A stretch of DNA of 64,000 nt from JANRLJ01 sp033762735 (GTDB lineage: Bacteria > Chloroflexota > Anaerolineae > Aggregatilineales > Phototrophicaceae), in contig JANRLJ010000237.1 in assembly GCA_033762735.1 (NCBI GenBank), forward strand, positions 1 to 64,000, given 5' to 3'. Positions 57,373-64,000 of the stretch are shown here, piece after piece (the first letter of the stretch is position 1; the number at the start of each line of letters is the position of its first letter). The position numbers and the translations under genes are program-made. The notes beneath the pieces were generated by a model that saw nothing but the letters and a program-made list of their open reading frames with translations, was not told the origin of the DNA and made no database searches.

Positions 57373-58947
57373 GTGTCGTTTCCCTTTAGCCGAAACCGAC
57401 TGGCTGCCGAGGTTAAGTTTCCAGAAACGCTACAGGCCAATCAACACACCTTCAATGCCCCCGAACGGCTTCTCGACAGTGTTCCTGGACTGCTGACCTG
57501 GCTGACTTTCGCCGTTTGTGTGATCGTCTCGTTGGTCGCGCCGCTTGACCTGTTTACCATCGCAGCGATTGTCTCGTTTTATTCCTGTATCCGTTTTCTA
57601 TTAGCCGCGACCGCTAACCTTACAGGATTGCGTTACATCAGGGAGTGGGAGCAGGTCGATTGGCTGGCGCGTTATCAACGAGAAAAAACCTCAAAGGCGC
57701 TGGCGTGGGACGCTGTTCATCATGTGGTCATCGTGCCCAACTTCCAGGAACCAGCGCAAATTCTGTGCGAGTCGCTCTCCGCGCTGGCGTGTTCCCCACA
57801 GGCCAGGCGGATGACCGTCGTGCTGGCAATGGAGATGCGAGAGGCTGAAGCCGTCGCCAAAGCCGAAGCCCTCAGACAGGAGTTTGAAGGGTCTTTTGCC
57901 AACCTCTGGATCACCCTGCATCCCGACGGACTTCCCGGCGAAATTCCCTGTAAGTCCTCCAATCTGGCGTGGGCGGGGCGCTGGGCACGCAATGAACTGG
58001 TCGAAACACTGGGCATGAACCCGGAACACCTTATCGTAACGACGATGGATGCCGATACACTCTGGCATCGGAATTACTTCTGCGCCCTGACCTATCAGTT
58101 TGCGCTTAACCCCAATCGCCACGAGCGCTTCTGGCAGGCGCCTATCCGCTACCACAACAACATCTGGGACATCAATCCCCTGATGCGGCTGGTGAACGCC
58201 TATTCCGCCGCCTTTGAACTGGCCTATCTGGCCGGGTTCTGGTGGAGTCCGATGCCGATCTCGTCCTATTCGCTCAGCCTGTGCCTGTTGGAAAACAGCG
58301 GCTACTGGGACGGGAACGCGATTGCCGACGAATGGCGCATGTATATCAAGGCCTTCTTCGCGCAGAAAGGCCGCCTCAAACTCGAACCGATCTACCTGCC
58401 CTTCCGCGCCTATGCTACAACAGGCGAAACCTTCTGGGAGGAAATCAAAAATCGATATCAGCAGACGCTGCGTCATGCCTGGGGCAGCAAGGAGATCGGC
58501 TATGCCATCGGGCAGATGCTCAAGGTGCGCGGCACACAACCGCTCCCCGTCCTCAGCCTGTTCATCCGCGTCGCGCATGACCTGCTGCTGTCGAGCGCGG
58601 GTTGGATGGTAATCATGCTGGGTGGGCAGCTTCCCCTGCTGCTGAACGTTGCGCTGCCGGAAGACCTCCTCGTCCTGAGCGCAGGCTGGCAGAACCCGGC
58701 GCTGGTCGTCTGGCAGACGGCGATTGTGGTCAGCGCGGTGCTGAGCATTCTGGTGTGGCGAGCCGACGTGCGCCAGCGCCCCCCGCGCCACGCGCCACTG
58801 ACGTTTCGTGAACGCTGCCTTACCCTCGCCAGCTTTGCCGCCCTGCCGCTGATGGTGTCGCTGTTTGTGTCCATCCCCGTTATCCAGGCGCAGACTCGCC
58901 TGCTTGTGGGAATGCTGCTGGATTTCCGCGTTTCACCAAAGCGATAA
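57373..58947 (+). CDS. Membrane glycosyltransferase, GT2-like
   Basis: A 524-residue processive-type glycosyltransferase. Two N-terminal helices (about 40-60 and 65-84) come before a cytoplasmic GT2 domain with HHVVIVPNFQEP, MDADTLWHRNYF (metal-binding DxD, DAD) and the acceptor-site AIADEWRMYIKAFF. The usual Q/RxxRW-type motif appears as RYQQTLRHAWG. Three or four helices follow near 395-520. The acceptor and sugar are unknown. GTG is the start and no strong ribosome binding site is visible. Confidence 0.8.
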   Translation: MSFPFSRNRLAAEVKFPETLQANQHTFNAPERLLDSVPGLLTWLTFAVCVIVSLVAPLDLFTIAAIVSFYSCIRFLLAATANLTGLRYIREWEQVDWLARYQREKTSKALAWDAVHHVVIVPNFQEPAQILCESLSALACSPQARRMTVVLAMEMREAEAVAKAEALRQEFEGSFANLWITLHPDGLPGEIPCKSSNLAWAGRWARNELVETLGMNPEHLIVTTMDADTLWHRNYFCALTYQFALNPNRHERFWQAPIRYHNNIWDINPLMRLVNAYSAAFELAYLAGFWWSPMPISSYSLSLCLLENSGYWDGNAIADEWRMYIKAFFAQKGRLKLEPIYLPFRAYATTGETFWEEIKNRYQQTLRHAWGSKEIGYAIGQMLKVRGTQPLPVLSLFIRVAHDLLLSSAGWMVIMLGGQLPLLLNVALPEDLLVLSAGWQNPALVVWQTAIVVSAVLSILVWRADVRQRPPRHAPLTFRERCLTLASFAALPLMVSLFVSIPVIQAQTRLLVGMLLDFRVSPKR

Positions 58948-58967
58948 CGCAACATCAACACACACAA

Positions 58968-58976
58968 TGCTATAAT
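58968..58976 (+). promoter_or_regulatory. Extended -10 promoter for the pseudouridine synthase gene
   Basis: TGCTATAAT, the same 9-mer as at 47583, lies 59 bases before the GTG at 59036. A short hairpin (TGTTCAA/TTGAACA) occupies the leader at about 58995-59018. Confidence 0.62.
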
Positions 58977-59035
58977 GGCAGATTCAGAGCGACTTGTTCA
59001 AAGCCGCTCGTTGAACATGAGTTGAGGGTACTCTC

Positions 59036-60805
59036 GTGAAAGAGCGTGTGCAAAAAATTCTGGCGCAGGCGGATTACGGTTCGCGCCGTGCCTGTGAAGA
59101 AATTATCCGTCAGGGACGGGTGAAGGTGAACGGTCAGGTCATCAGCCTGGGCGATCAGGCTGACCCCGAACACGATACCATTGAAGTCGATGGGGTGAAA
59201 CTACGGCTCAGGACCGCGCCGAAAGTCTATTACGCTTACTACAAGCCTGCCAACGTGCTTTCGACCAACGTGGCGCAGTACAAGGACGACCGCCCGACCG
59301 TGCGTGATATGGTTCCGGTCGAAGGGCATCTGTTCATGATTGGCCGTCTGGACGCGGAAAGCGAAGGGCTGATCGTCCTGACCAACGACGGCGAAATGGC
59401 AAACAAGCTGGCGCATCCCCGTTACCAGCACACCAAAACCTATACAGTTGTGGTCTATGGCCGCCCAACACAGCAGGTGCTCGAAACATGGCAGAACGGT
59501 GTCCCGCTGGAAGAAGGCCGCAGCGCCCCCTGCTATGTGCAGATCACCCGTACTGAACCGGAAATAACCACCCTCAAAATCGTGATGACCGAGGGCAAGA
59601 AGCGCCAGATCCGGCGGGTTGCCTCGCAGCTTGGGCATCCGGTGCGCAAGCTGATCCGCACGCAGATCGGCCAGCTTGAACTGGAGAAACTGCGCAAGGG
59701 CGAATGGGTGCAGCTTCGCCCGGAGGAAGTGCGGCTGATGCAGGAACCCGCGCCGGAACTCGATTACATTCGGCGACGCAAGCGAACCCTTCGCGCCACC
59801 CGCGTCTACCGTCCGAAGGAGGAACCGCGCTCCAGGCAAGAACGCGACGAACCGAGGACTTTTGGCGACCGTCCAGAACGGGGAGAGCGCCGTGAACGCC
59901 GCCCCTACAGCGAACGCGGGGAACGGTCAGAACGCTCGGCTGGTGAGCCGCGCCGGGATCGTCCCCAGGGGGAACGCAGCGCCTACGGCGAACGGTCAGA
60001 ACGCGGGGAACGACCTGAAAGGCGCGAACGCAGCGCCTACAGCGAGCGGGGGGAACGGTCGGAGCGTGGCGAACGCGGGCAGCGGAAGGAATGGGGTCAG
60101 CGGGACGGGGAACGGTCTTCCTCGGTACGTGCACGTCCGCGCCCCAACAGCCGTCCACGCCGCCCCGGTGAACGCGATGACGACCGTGACCAGACACGTA
60201 GTGAACGTTCAGAACGATCATTCCGAGGGGAACGCGCCACACGGGATAATGCAGCACGGCCTTCAGGTGCACGTCCGCGTCCCAACAGCCGTCCACGCCG
60301 CCCCGGTGAGCGTGATGACGACCGTGACCAGACGCGCGGCGAGCGCTCAGAACGATCATTCCGAGGGGAACGCGCCACACGGGATGATGCCCATCCTTCA
60401 AGCGCGCGCCCTTCAGGAACACGTCCACGCCCCAACAGCCGCCCACGCCGCAGACCAGATGGTGTTGAAGGCCGTGACGAAAATCGCGGCGAAAACAGTG
60501 AACGGCGGGAACGCCGCCCAAGACGTGACGGCGGCACACAGGAGGACTCTCGTCCATCGGGCACACGGCCTTCGGGCACGCGCTCCCGTCCCAATAACCG
60601 TCCTCGCCGCCCGGCAAAAACGGGCGGTGATGAGGGCGGCAGTGGCAGCGAACGCCGGGAACGTCGCCCGCGCAATGACGGCGATTCATCCGGCGACTCG
60701 CGGGAAAGGCCGACTCGCTCCCGTCCTACCTCGCGCCCGCGCAGACCGGGATCGCGGCGGCCTGGTGGTGGTGATACAGGCAAAAACCGTCGTCCAAGAC
60801 AATGA
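59036..60805 (+). CDS. Pseudouridine synthase (RluB/RsuA family) with long charged repeat tail
   Basis: A 589-residue protein. Residues about 1-60 form an S4 RNA-binding domain (RVQKILAQADYGSRRACEEIIRQGRVKVNG). Residues about 65-235 form the RluB/RsuA catalytic core with MIGRLDAESEGLIVLTNDG (catalytic Asp in RLD) and VMTEGKKRQIRRVASQLGHPV. This group makes pseudouridine in rRNA. From about 245 to the end, some 340 residues are Arg/Glu/Ser/Pro-rich and disordered-looking, with a 46-residue unit (ARPRPNSRPRRPGERDDDRD...) repeated. GTG is the start with GAGGG eight bases before. It overlaps plsC by 4 bases. Confidence 0.85.
   Translation: MKERVQKILAQADYGSRRACEEIIRQGRVKVNGQVISLGDQADPEHDTIEVDGVKLRLRTAPKVYYAYYKPANVLSTNVAQYKDDRPTVRDMVPVEGHLFMIGRLDAESEGLIVLTNDGEMANKLAHPRYQHTKTYTVVVYGRPTQQVLETWQNGVPLEEGRSAPCYVQITRTEPEITTLKIVMTEGKKRQIRRVASQLGHPVRKLIRTQIGQLELEKLRKGEWVQLRPEEVRLMQEPAPELDYIRRRKRTLRATRVYRPKEEPRSRQERDEPRTFGDRPERGERRERRPYSERGERSERSAGEPRRDRPQGERSAYGERSERGERPERRERSAYSERGERSERGERGQRKEWGQRDGERSSSVRARPRPNSRPRRPGERDDDRDQTRSERSERSFRGERATRDNAARPSGARPRPNSRPRRPGERDDDRDQTRGERSERSFRGERATRDDAHPSSARPSGTRPRPNSRPRRRPDGVEGRDENRGENSERRERRPRRDGGTQEDSRPSGTRPSGTRSRPNNRPRRPAKTGGDEGGSGSERRERRPRNDGDSSGDSRERPTRSRPTSRPRRPGSRRPGGGDTGKNRRPRQ
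60131..60406 (+). repeat. Tandem coding repeat of 138 bases
   Basis: Two adjacent copies (60131-60268 and 60269-60406) encode 46 residues each in the tail of the pseudouridine synthase. A third, partial copy starts near 60419 (CACGTCCACGCCCCAACAGC). Copies differ at scattered, mostly synonymous sites. Confidence 0.85.
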
Positions 60806-61542
60806 GCACCCTCTCAACGGTTCAGGAATACGTCGCCCGCCAGCCCAGTTTCGGTTGGCGGCGGGCGATTCTGCGTGGCTTGATTCGCAGCATTGGCTTT
60901 ACCCTGCTGTGTCGGGTTGAGGTCACAGGCGCAGAAAATGTGCCGACCAGCGGCCCAATCATCCTGATGATGAGCCACATTTCGGCCATTGACCCGATTG
61001 TGTGCATGGGCGTGGTGAAACAGCGCTATATCATCCCCATGACCAAGATCGAGAACACCGAGAACCCACTTTTGCGCTTTTTCGTGTGGTGGTGGGGCGC
61101 GTACACCGTCCGCCGGGAAGAAGTTGACCGCACTGCCCTGCTGAATTCGATTGAACTGGTCAAAAGCGGGCAGGCGATTCTGATCGCCCCGGAAGGCACA
61201 CGCCATCCTGAAGGCTTGGGTCACGCCAAGGATGGGCTGACCTATGTCGCCACCAAAGCGGATGCAGTCGTGGTGCCTGTTGCCATGTACGGCGCAGTCG
61301 ATTTTATGCAGCGCTGGAAGCGAGGCCGTCGCGCCTTCGCCGGGGTTGCCTTTGGCCGTCCGTTTCGCTTCAAAACCAACGGACGCACCCGCATCCCCCG
61401 CGACGAGCTGGCGTTGATGACGCAGGAAGCGATGTATCAAATGGCGCTGGCACAGCCCGTCCCTGCCCTGCGAGGCGTGTATGCTGACCTCGACAAAGCG
61501 ACCACCGAAACGCTCGAATTCGTAAACCCTTCTGCCGGGTAA
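60802..61542 (+). CDS. plsC: 1-acyl-sn-glycerol-3-phosphate acyltransferase
   Basis: A 246-residue membrane acyltransferase that makes phosphatidic acid from lysophosphatidic acid. The catalytic motif H(x)4D is MMSHISAIDPI (about 56-66), and the glycerol-phosphate-binding block is ILIAPEGTRHPEG (EGTR). One hydrophobic segment lies near the N-terminus (about 18-36). The start overlaps the pseudouridine synthase stop (ATGA). The paralogue within the PlsC family cannot be named more closely. Confidence 0.87.
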   Translation: MSTLSTVQEYVARQPSFGWRRAILRGLIRSIGFTLLCRVEVTGAENVPTSGPIILMMSHISAIDPIVCMGVVKQRYIIPMTKIENTENPLLRFFVWWWGAYTVRREEVDRTALLNSIELVKSGQAILIAPEGTRHPEGLGHAKDGLTYVATKADAVVVPVAMYGAVDFMQRWKRGRRAFAGVAFGRPFRFKTNGRTRIPRDELALMTQEAMYQMALAQPVPALRGVYADLDKATTETLEFVNPSAG

Positions 61543-61629
61543 AATTTTCCTTGCGCACACGGCCTGCACCCGCTATCATGCCGCCCATTGATTTTCTGGC
61601 ACAGAAAGAGGCAAAGCGCGCCGCAATCG

Positions 61630-61842
61630 GGGGAAAGATAGCGCATGGGCCGATCATCATGGATCGGTTGACGAGGTGACGGTTGCCTGCTTCGGTGCAG
61701 GCCTACGGTCAAACGGCTGTTTGACCCAAAATCGAAAGATCAGCGGATGCCGTCAGGGTGCGACCACCACCCTTTGTCTCCTCCCTCCGTACAAGTAAAG
61801 CCGAACACGAAAACCAGAGGGCAACCTCCGGGACAGGTGCAG
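61630..61842 (+). ncRNA. glmS ribozyme / glucosamine-6-phosphate riboswitch
   Basis: About 210 bases directly upstream of glmS match the glmS ribozyme core. AGATA then GCGC gives the cleavage site (between A61640 and G61641). GGCCGATC/GATCGGTT forms the P2-like helix. GTTGACGAGG at 61658-61667 and the AGCGGATGCCGTC block near 61741-61753 are the conserved core strands. ACGAAAACCAGAGGGCAACCTC near 61807-61828 gives the P4-type hairpin. Two extra hairpins (TGCCTGC/GCAGGC and GGTCAAAC/GTTTGACC) sit between core strands. Self-cleavage with glucosamine 6-phosphate would lower glmS expression. The 3' limit is approximate. Confidence 0.85.
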
Positions 61843-61939
61843 GCAGGTGGGTTATGAACGGTCAGCGGGAAGGCTGCGCGTGGCGCTGCCGGGCTGCCCC
61901 GCGCCACTGCATCCATCACCCAAACGGAGGGCTTTTGCT

Positions 61940-63778
61940 ATGTGTGGTATCGTCGGCTACATCGGCTTTCGCAACGCAACCCCGATCATCCTCGACGGTC
62001 TTCAACGGCTCGAATATCGCGGTTACGACTCCGCCGGGGTCGCCATTATGAACGGCGGCATTCACATCCGGCGCAACGTCGGCAAACTCGCCAATCTGCG
62101 CGAGAACGTCTTCAACAACCCCATTCACGGCCAGATTGGAATCGGACACACCCGCTGGGCGACGCACGGCGTCCCGGCAGAACGCAACGCCCATCCCCAT
62201 CTCAGCATGAACGGGCAGTTTGTCGTCGTCCACAATGGCATTGTGGAAAACTATCTGGAATTGCGCGAAGAACTGATGGCCGAGGGTGTCGAGTTCCGCT
62301 CGGAGACCGACACCGAAGTCATCGTGCAGTTGATCGAACGGCTGGCCTCGCAGGGCAGCGACTTAACCGAAGTCGTGCGTGAGGTGGTTTCCCGGCTGCG
62401 GGGCGCACATGCCATTGTCGTGATGAGCAAAGCGCAGCCCGACCGCCTGGTCGTCGTGCGCATCGGCAACGCGGGCGGCGTCGCGATTGGCCTGGGCGAG
62501 GGAGAGAACTTCGTCGCCTCGGATATTCCGGCCATTCTGGAATACACCCGCCGCATGGTGTTTCTGGAAAGCCGCCAGATCGCCACCGTCTACAGTAACC
62601 GCTATGAAGTGCAGTCGTTGGATGGCAGTTCAGTTCCCGCTGAAGTCCATAATATTGCCTGGGATCCGGTCAGCGCGGCCAAAGGTGAATTCAAGCATTT
62701 CATGCAGAAGGAGATTTTCGAGCAGGCGCGCAGCCTGACCGACGCGATTGGCGGACGAATCGACTTCGAGCATCACCGGGTGCTGCTGCCGGATTTAAAT
62801 CTTTCGGCGGAACAGGCACGGGCGCTGCATCGCATGGTGACAGTGGCCTGCGGCACGAGCTACTACAGCGGGCTGGTCGGCAAGTTCTACATCGAGCAGA
62901 TGGCGCGGCTGCATGTCGAGGTTGATTATGGCAGCGAATACCGCTACCGCGATCCGATTCTGGATGAAAACACCGCCGTGCTTGCCATTACCCAGAGCGG
63001 CGAAACCGTTGATACGCTGGCGGCGGTGGAAGAAGCCCGCGAGAAAAACGCGCTCATCTGGAGCATCGTCAACGCCGTCGGCAGCCAGGCGATGCGCATC
63101 GCAGATGGCTGTATCACGATGAACGCGGGGCCGGAAATTGGCGTGGCTTCCACTAAAGCCTTTACAGCCAGCATTGTGTGTCAATATCTGCTGGGGCTGT
63201 ATCTGGGGCAGCTTCGCGGGACGCTGAATGCGGAGGACTCCCGCCGCCTGACGCAGGATTTAGCGCGGCTGCCCGATCTGGTCGGACGGGCGCTCGAACT
63301 GGAAAATCATATTCAGGCATTGGCCGGGGAACTCTATCACACCACCGATTTCCTCTACCTGGGGCGCGGCATCAACTACCCGATTGCGCTGGAAGGCGCG
63401 CTCAAGCTCAAGGAGATCAGCTATATTCATGCCGAGGGCTATCCCGCCGGGGAGATGAAGCACGGCCCGATTGCGCTGATTGACGAAGAAATGCCCGTGC
63501 TGGCGATTGCCCTGCGCGACCCGCTTTATGAGAAGATGGTCAGTCAGATCGAACAGGCCAAAGCGCGCGGCGGTCGGGTGATCGCGGTAGCAACCGAAGG
63601 CGACAGCTTCATCGCCACTAAAGCCGATCATGTGCTGTATATTCCCGAAACGCCCTATCTGCTGTCCCCGGTCACGGCGGTGCTGCCACTGCAACTGCTG
63701 GCCTATCACATCGCGGTCTGGCGCGGGGCGGATGTCGATCAGCCGCGCAACCTCGCCAAAAGCGTGACGGTGGAATAA
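61940..63778 (+). CDS. glmS: Glutamine--fructose-6-phosphate aminotransferase
   Basis: A 612-residue enzyme that makes glucosamine 6-phosphate, the first step to UDP-GlcNAc and peptidoglycan. The start MCGIVGYIGFRNATP exposes the catalytic Cys as residue 2; the open frame begins at 61847 without a signal. The glutaminase domain (1-230) has RGYDSAGVA, GIGHTRWATHGVPAERNAHPH and FVVVHNGIVENY. Two SIS domains follow with VACGTSYYSGLVGKF, ITQSGETVDTLAAV and LGRGINYPIALEGALKLKEISY. It ends KSVTVE as usual. GGAGG lies nine bases before the ATG. It is controlled by the ribozyme upstream. Confidence 0.96.
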   Translation: MCGIVGYIGFRNATPIILDGLQRLEYRGYDSAGVAIMNGGIHIRRNVGKLANLRENVFNNPIHGQIGIGHTRWATHGVPAERNAHPHLSMNGQFVVVHNGIVENYLELREELMAEGVEFRSETDTEVIVQLIERLASQGSDLTEVVREVVSRLRGAHAIVVMSKAQPDRLVVVRIGNAGGVAIGLGEGENFVASDIPAILEYTRRMVFLESRQIATVYSNRYEVQSLDGSSVPAEVHNIAWDPVSAAKGEFKHFMQKEIFEQARSLTDAIGGRIDFEHHRVLLPDLNLSAEQARALHRMVTVACGTSYYSGLVGKFYIEQMARLHVEVDYGSEYRYRDPILDENTAVLAITQSGETVDTLAAVEEAREKNALIWSIVNAVGSQAMRIADGCITMNAGPEIGVASTKAFTASIVCQYLLGLYLGQLRGTLNAEDSRRLTQDLARLPDLVGRALELENHIQALAGELYHTTDFLYLGRGINYPIALEGALKLKEISYIHAEGYPAGEMKHGPIALIDEEMPVLAIALRDPLYEKMVSQIEQAKARGGRVIAVATEGDSFIATKADHVLYIPETPYLLSPVTAVLPLQLLAYHIAVWRGADVDQPRNLAKSVTVE

Positions 63779-63796
63779 CCATCACAGGACATACAG

Positions 63797-63817
63797 GGGA
63801 TGCGATTTTCGCATCCC
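63797..63817 (+). terminator. Hairpin after glmS, possible weak terminator
   Basis: GGGATGCG (63797-63804) pairs with CGCATCCC (63810-63817) around ATTTT, 18 bases after the stop codon. No T run follows, so it is only a weak candidate. Confidence 0.45.
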
Positions 63818-63870
63818 TGAAACGGCTGCGTTTGTACAGACGAAAAGAAAACGCGCGATGTTTTTCGTAG

Positions 63871-63890
63871 GGACACGGCATGCCGTGTCC
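63871..63890. repeat. Perfect 20-base palindrome
   Basis: GGACACGGCATGCCGTGTCC reads the same on both strands. It is preceded by GTAG and followed by ATATTTTTG, so it may also end transcripts from glmS. It resembles the mobile palindromes scattered through some Chloroflexota and cyanobacterial genomes. Confidence 0.7.
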
Positions 63891-63905
63891 ATATTTTTGA
63901 TGTGT

Positions 63906-64000
63906 TTAGAAAGCATATCTGATCCTGCAATACGGCAGATGCTCGTTCAGCAACTGGCGGAATTCCTGCACCAACGGCTGCTTGAACGACAGCTTATAGC
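63906..64000 (-). CDS. Probable 3' end of a gene cut by the window edge
   Basis: On the minus strand a frame is open from 63998 to a TAA at 63908-63906. It would encode the last 30 residues, YKLSFKQPLVQEFRQLLNEH and then LPYCRIRYAF. The composition looks like protein. The rest lies outside the window, so no family can be named and the call is tentative. Confidence 0.4.
   Translation of the reverse strand, partial: YKLSFKQPLVQEFRQLLNEHLPYCRIRYAF

Noticed and set aside
59574..60920. Long open frames of 350-371 codons on both strands overlapping the pseudouridine synthase tail (59862-60920 plus, 59574-60689 minus)
   Set aside because: They are by-products of the Arg/Glu repeat DNA, have no start signals or family features, and the true frame is fixed by the S4 and catalytic domains upstream and the plsC overlap downstream.
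61758..61940. A coding start for glmS upstream of 61940 or a small ORF at 61758
   Set aside because: The region is the ribozyme and its 3' flank; GlmS needs Cys at residue 2, which only the ATG at 61940 gives.

Overview
The window looks like a stretch of chromosome from a mesophilic member of the Chloroflexota, probably Anaerolineae-like. This placement is an inference: it rests on moderately high GC, many TPR/HEAT/WD40/PPC proteins, Thr-Ala-Thr-rich lipoprotein spacers, a GldG/DUF4340 ABC operon, and a 7TM-GAF-HTH regulator of a type I associate with that phylum. No rRNA, tRNA, CRISPR array, prophage or insertion sequence was seen. Coding density is high, and most genes sit in short same-strand runs with 4-11 base overlaps.

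Layout. 1-300: two copies of a dispersed GA/CT-rich repeat. 311-5569 (minus): two acetyltransferases, an AlaX-type tRNA editing protein, an unknown protein, two TPR membrane proteins and two small membrane-anchored proteins. 5647-10412 (plus): a large polytopic protein, a TPR protein, a UroD-family protein, RsmD and a degenerate ImmA/IrrE-like protein. 10422-13064 (minus): FHA protein, hypoxanthine phosphoribosyltransferase and a CCA-adding-type nucleotidyltransferase. 13171-18999 (plus): a nucleoside kinase with ThrRS-like N-terminal domains, Hsp70, HEAT and WD40 proteins. 19008-30533 (minus): an unknown protein, then the arginine/carbamoyl-phosphate operon argC-argB-argD-argJ-carA-[Uma2, small protein, DUF4160, DUF2442]-carB. 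30765-34612 (plus): a Gld-type ABC transporter. 34883-43451 (plus): the primary sigma factor, a LiaF-like membrane protein, an acetyltransferase, a 7TM-GAF-HTH regulator, an S1-repeat protein and FtsK. 43474-47511: SRAP, two small membrane proteins, PsuG, DinB and a secreted beta-propeller. 47617-53998 (plus): a cell-wall-flavoured cluster with a MurA-like protein, an alpha/beta hydrolase, an EcsC-like protein, a membrane-anchored MurF, a C26 amidotransferase and Ddl. 54119-61542: a PPC-repeat lipoprotein, a response regulator, a glycosyltransferase, a pseudouridine synthase with a long charged tail, and PlsC. 61630-63778: a glmS ribozyme and glmS. The right edge holds the probable 3' end of one more minus-strand gene.

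The most interesting find is in the leader of the arginine operon. A good promoter (TTTACA, 17 bases, TATAAT) is followed by an unannotated 32-codon ORF with 8 Arg codons, including an Arg-Arg-Arg-Ser-Arg-Arg run. Next comes a segment that can form a 9+5 bp antiterminator with the left arm of a 10 bp intrinsic terminator ending in TTTTTATT. argC starts just after it with AGGAGGAG. This has the main parts of ribosome-mediated attenuation by arginine supply. The same operon carries an AT-richer four-gene cassette (Uma2 nuclease family plus a DUF4160/DUF2442 pair) wedged between carA and carB.

Other points: a glmS self-cleaving riboswitch outside the Firmicutes, a MurA homologue lacking the catalytic Cys loop, a MurF whose N-terminal domain is replaced by membrane segments, recurrent extended -10 promoters without clear -35 boxes, and a 46-residue tandem repeat in the RluB/RsuA-family protein's tail.
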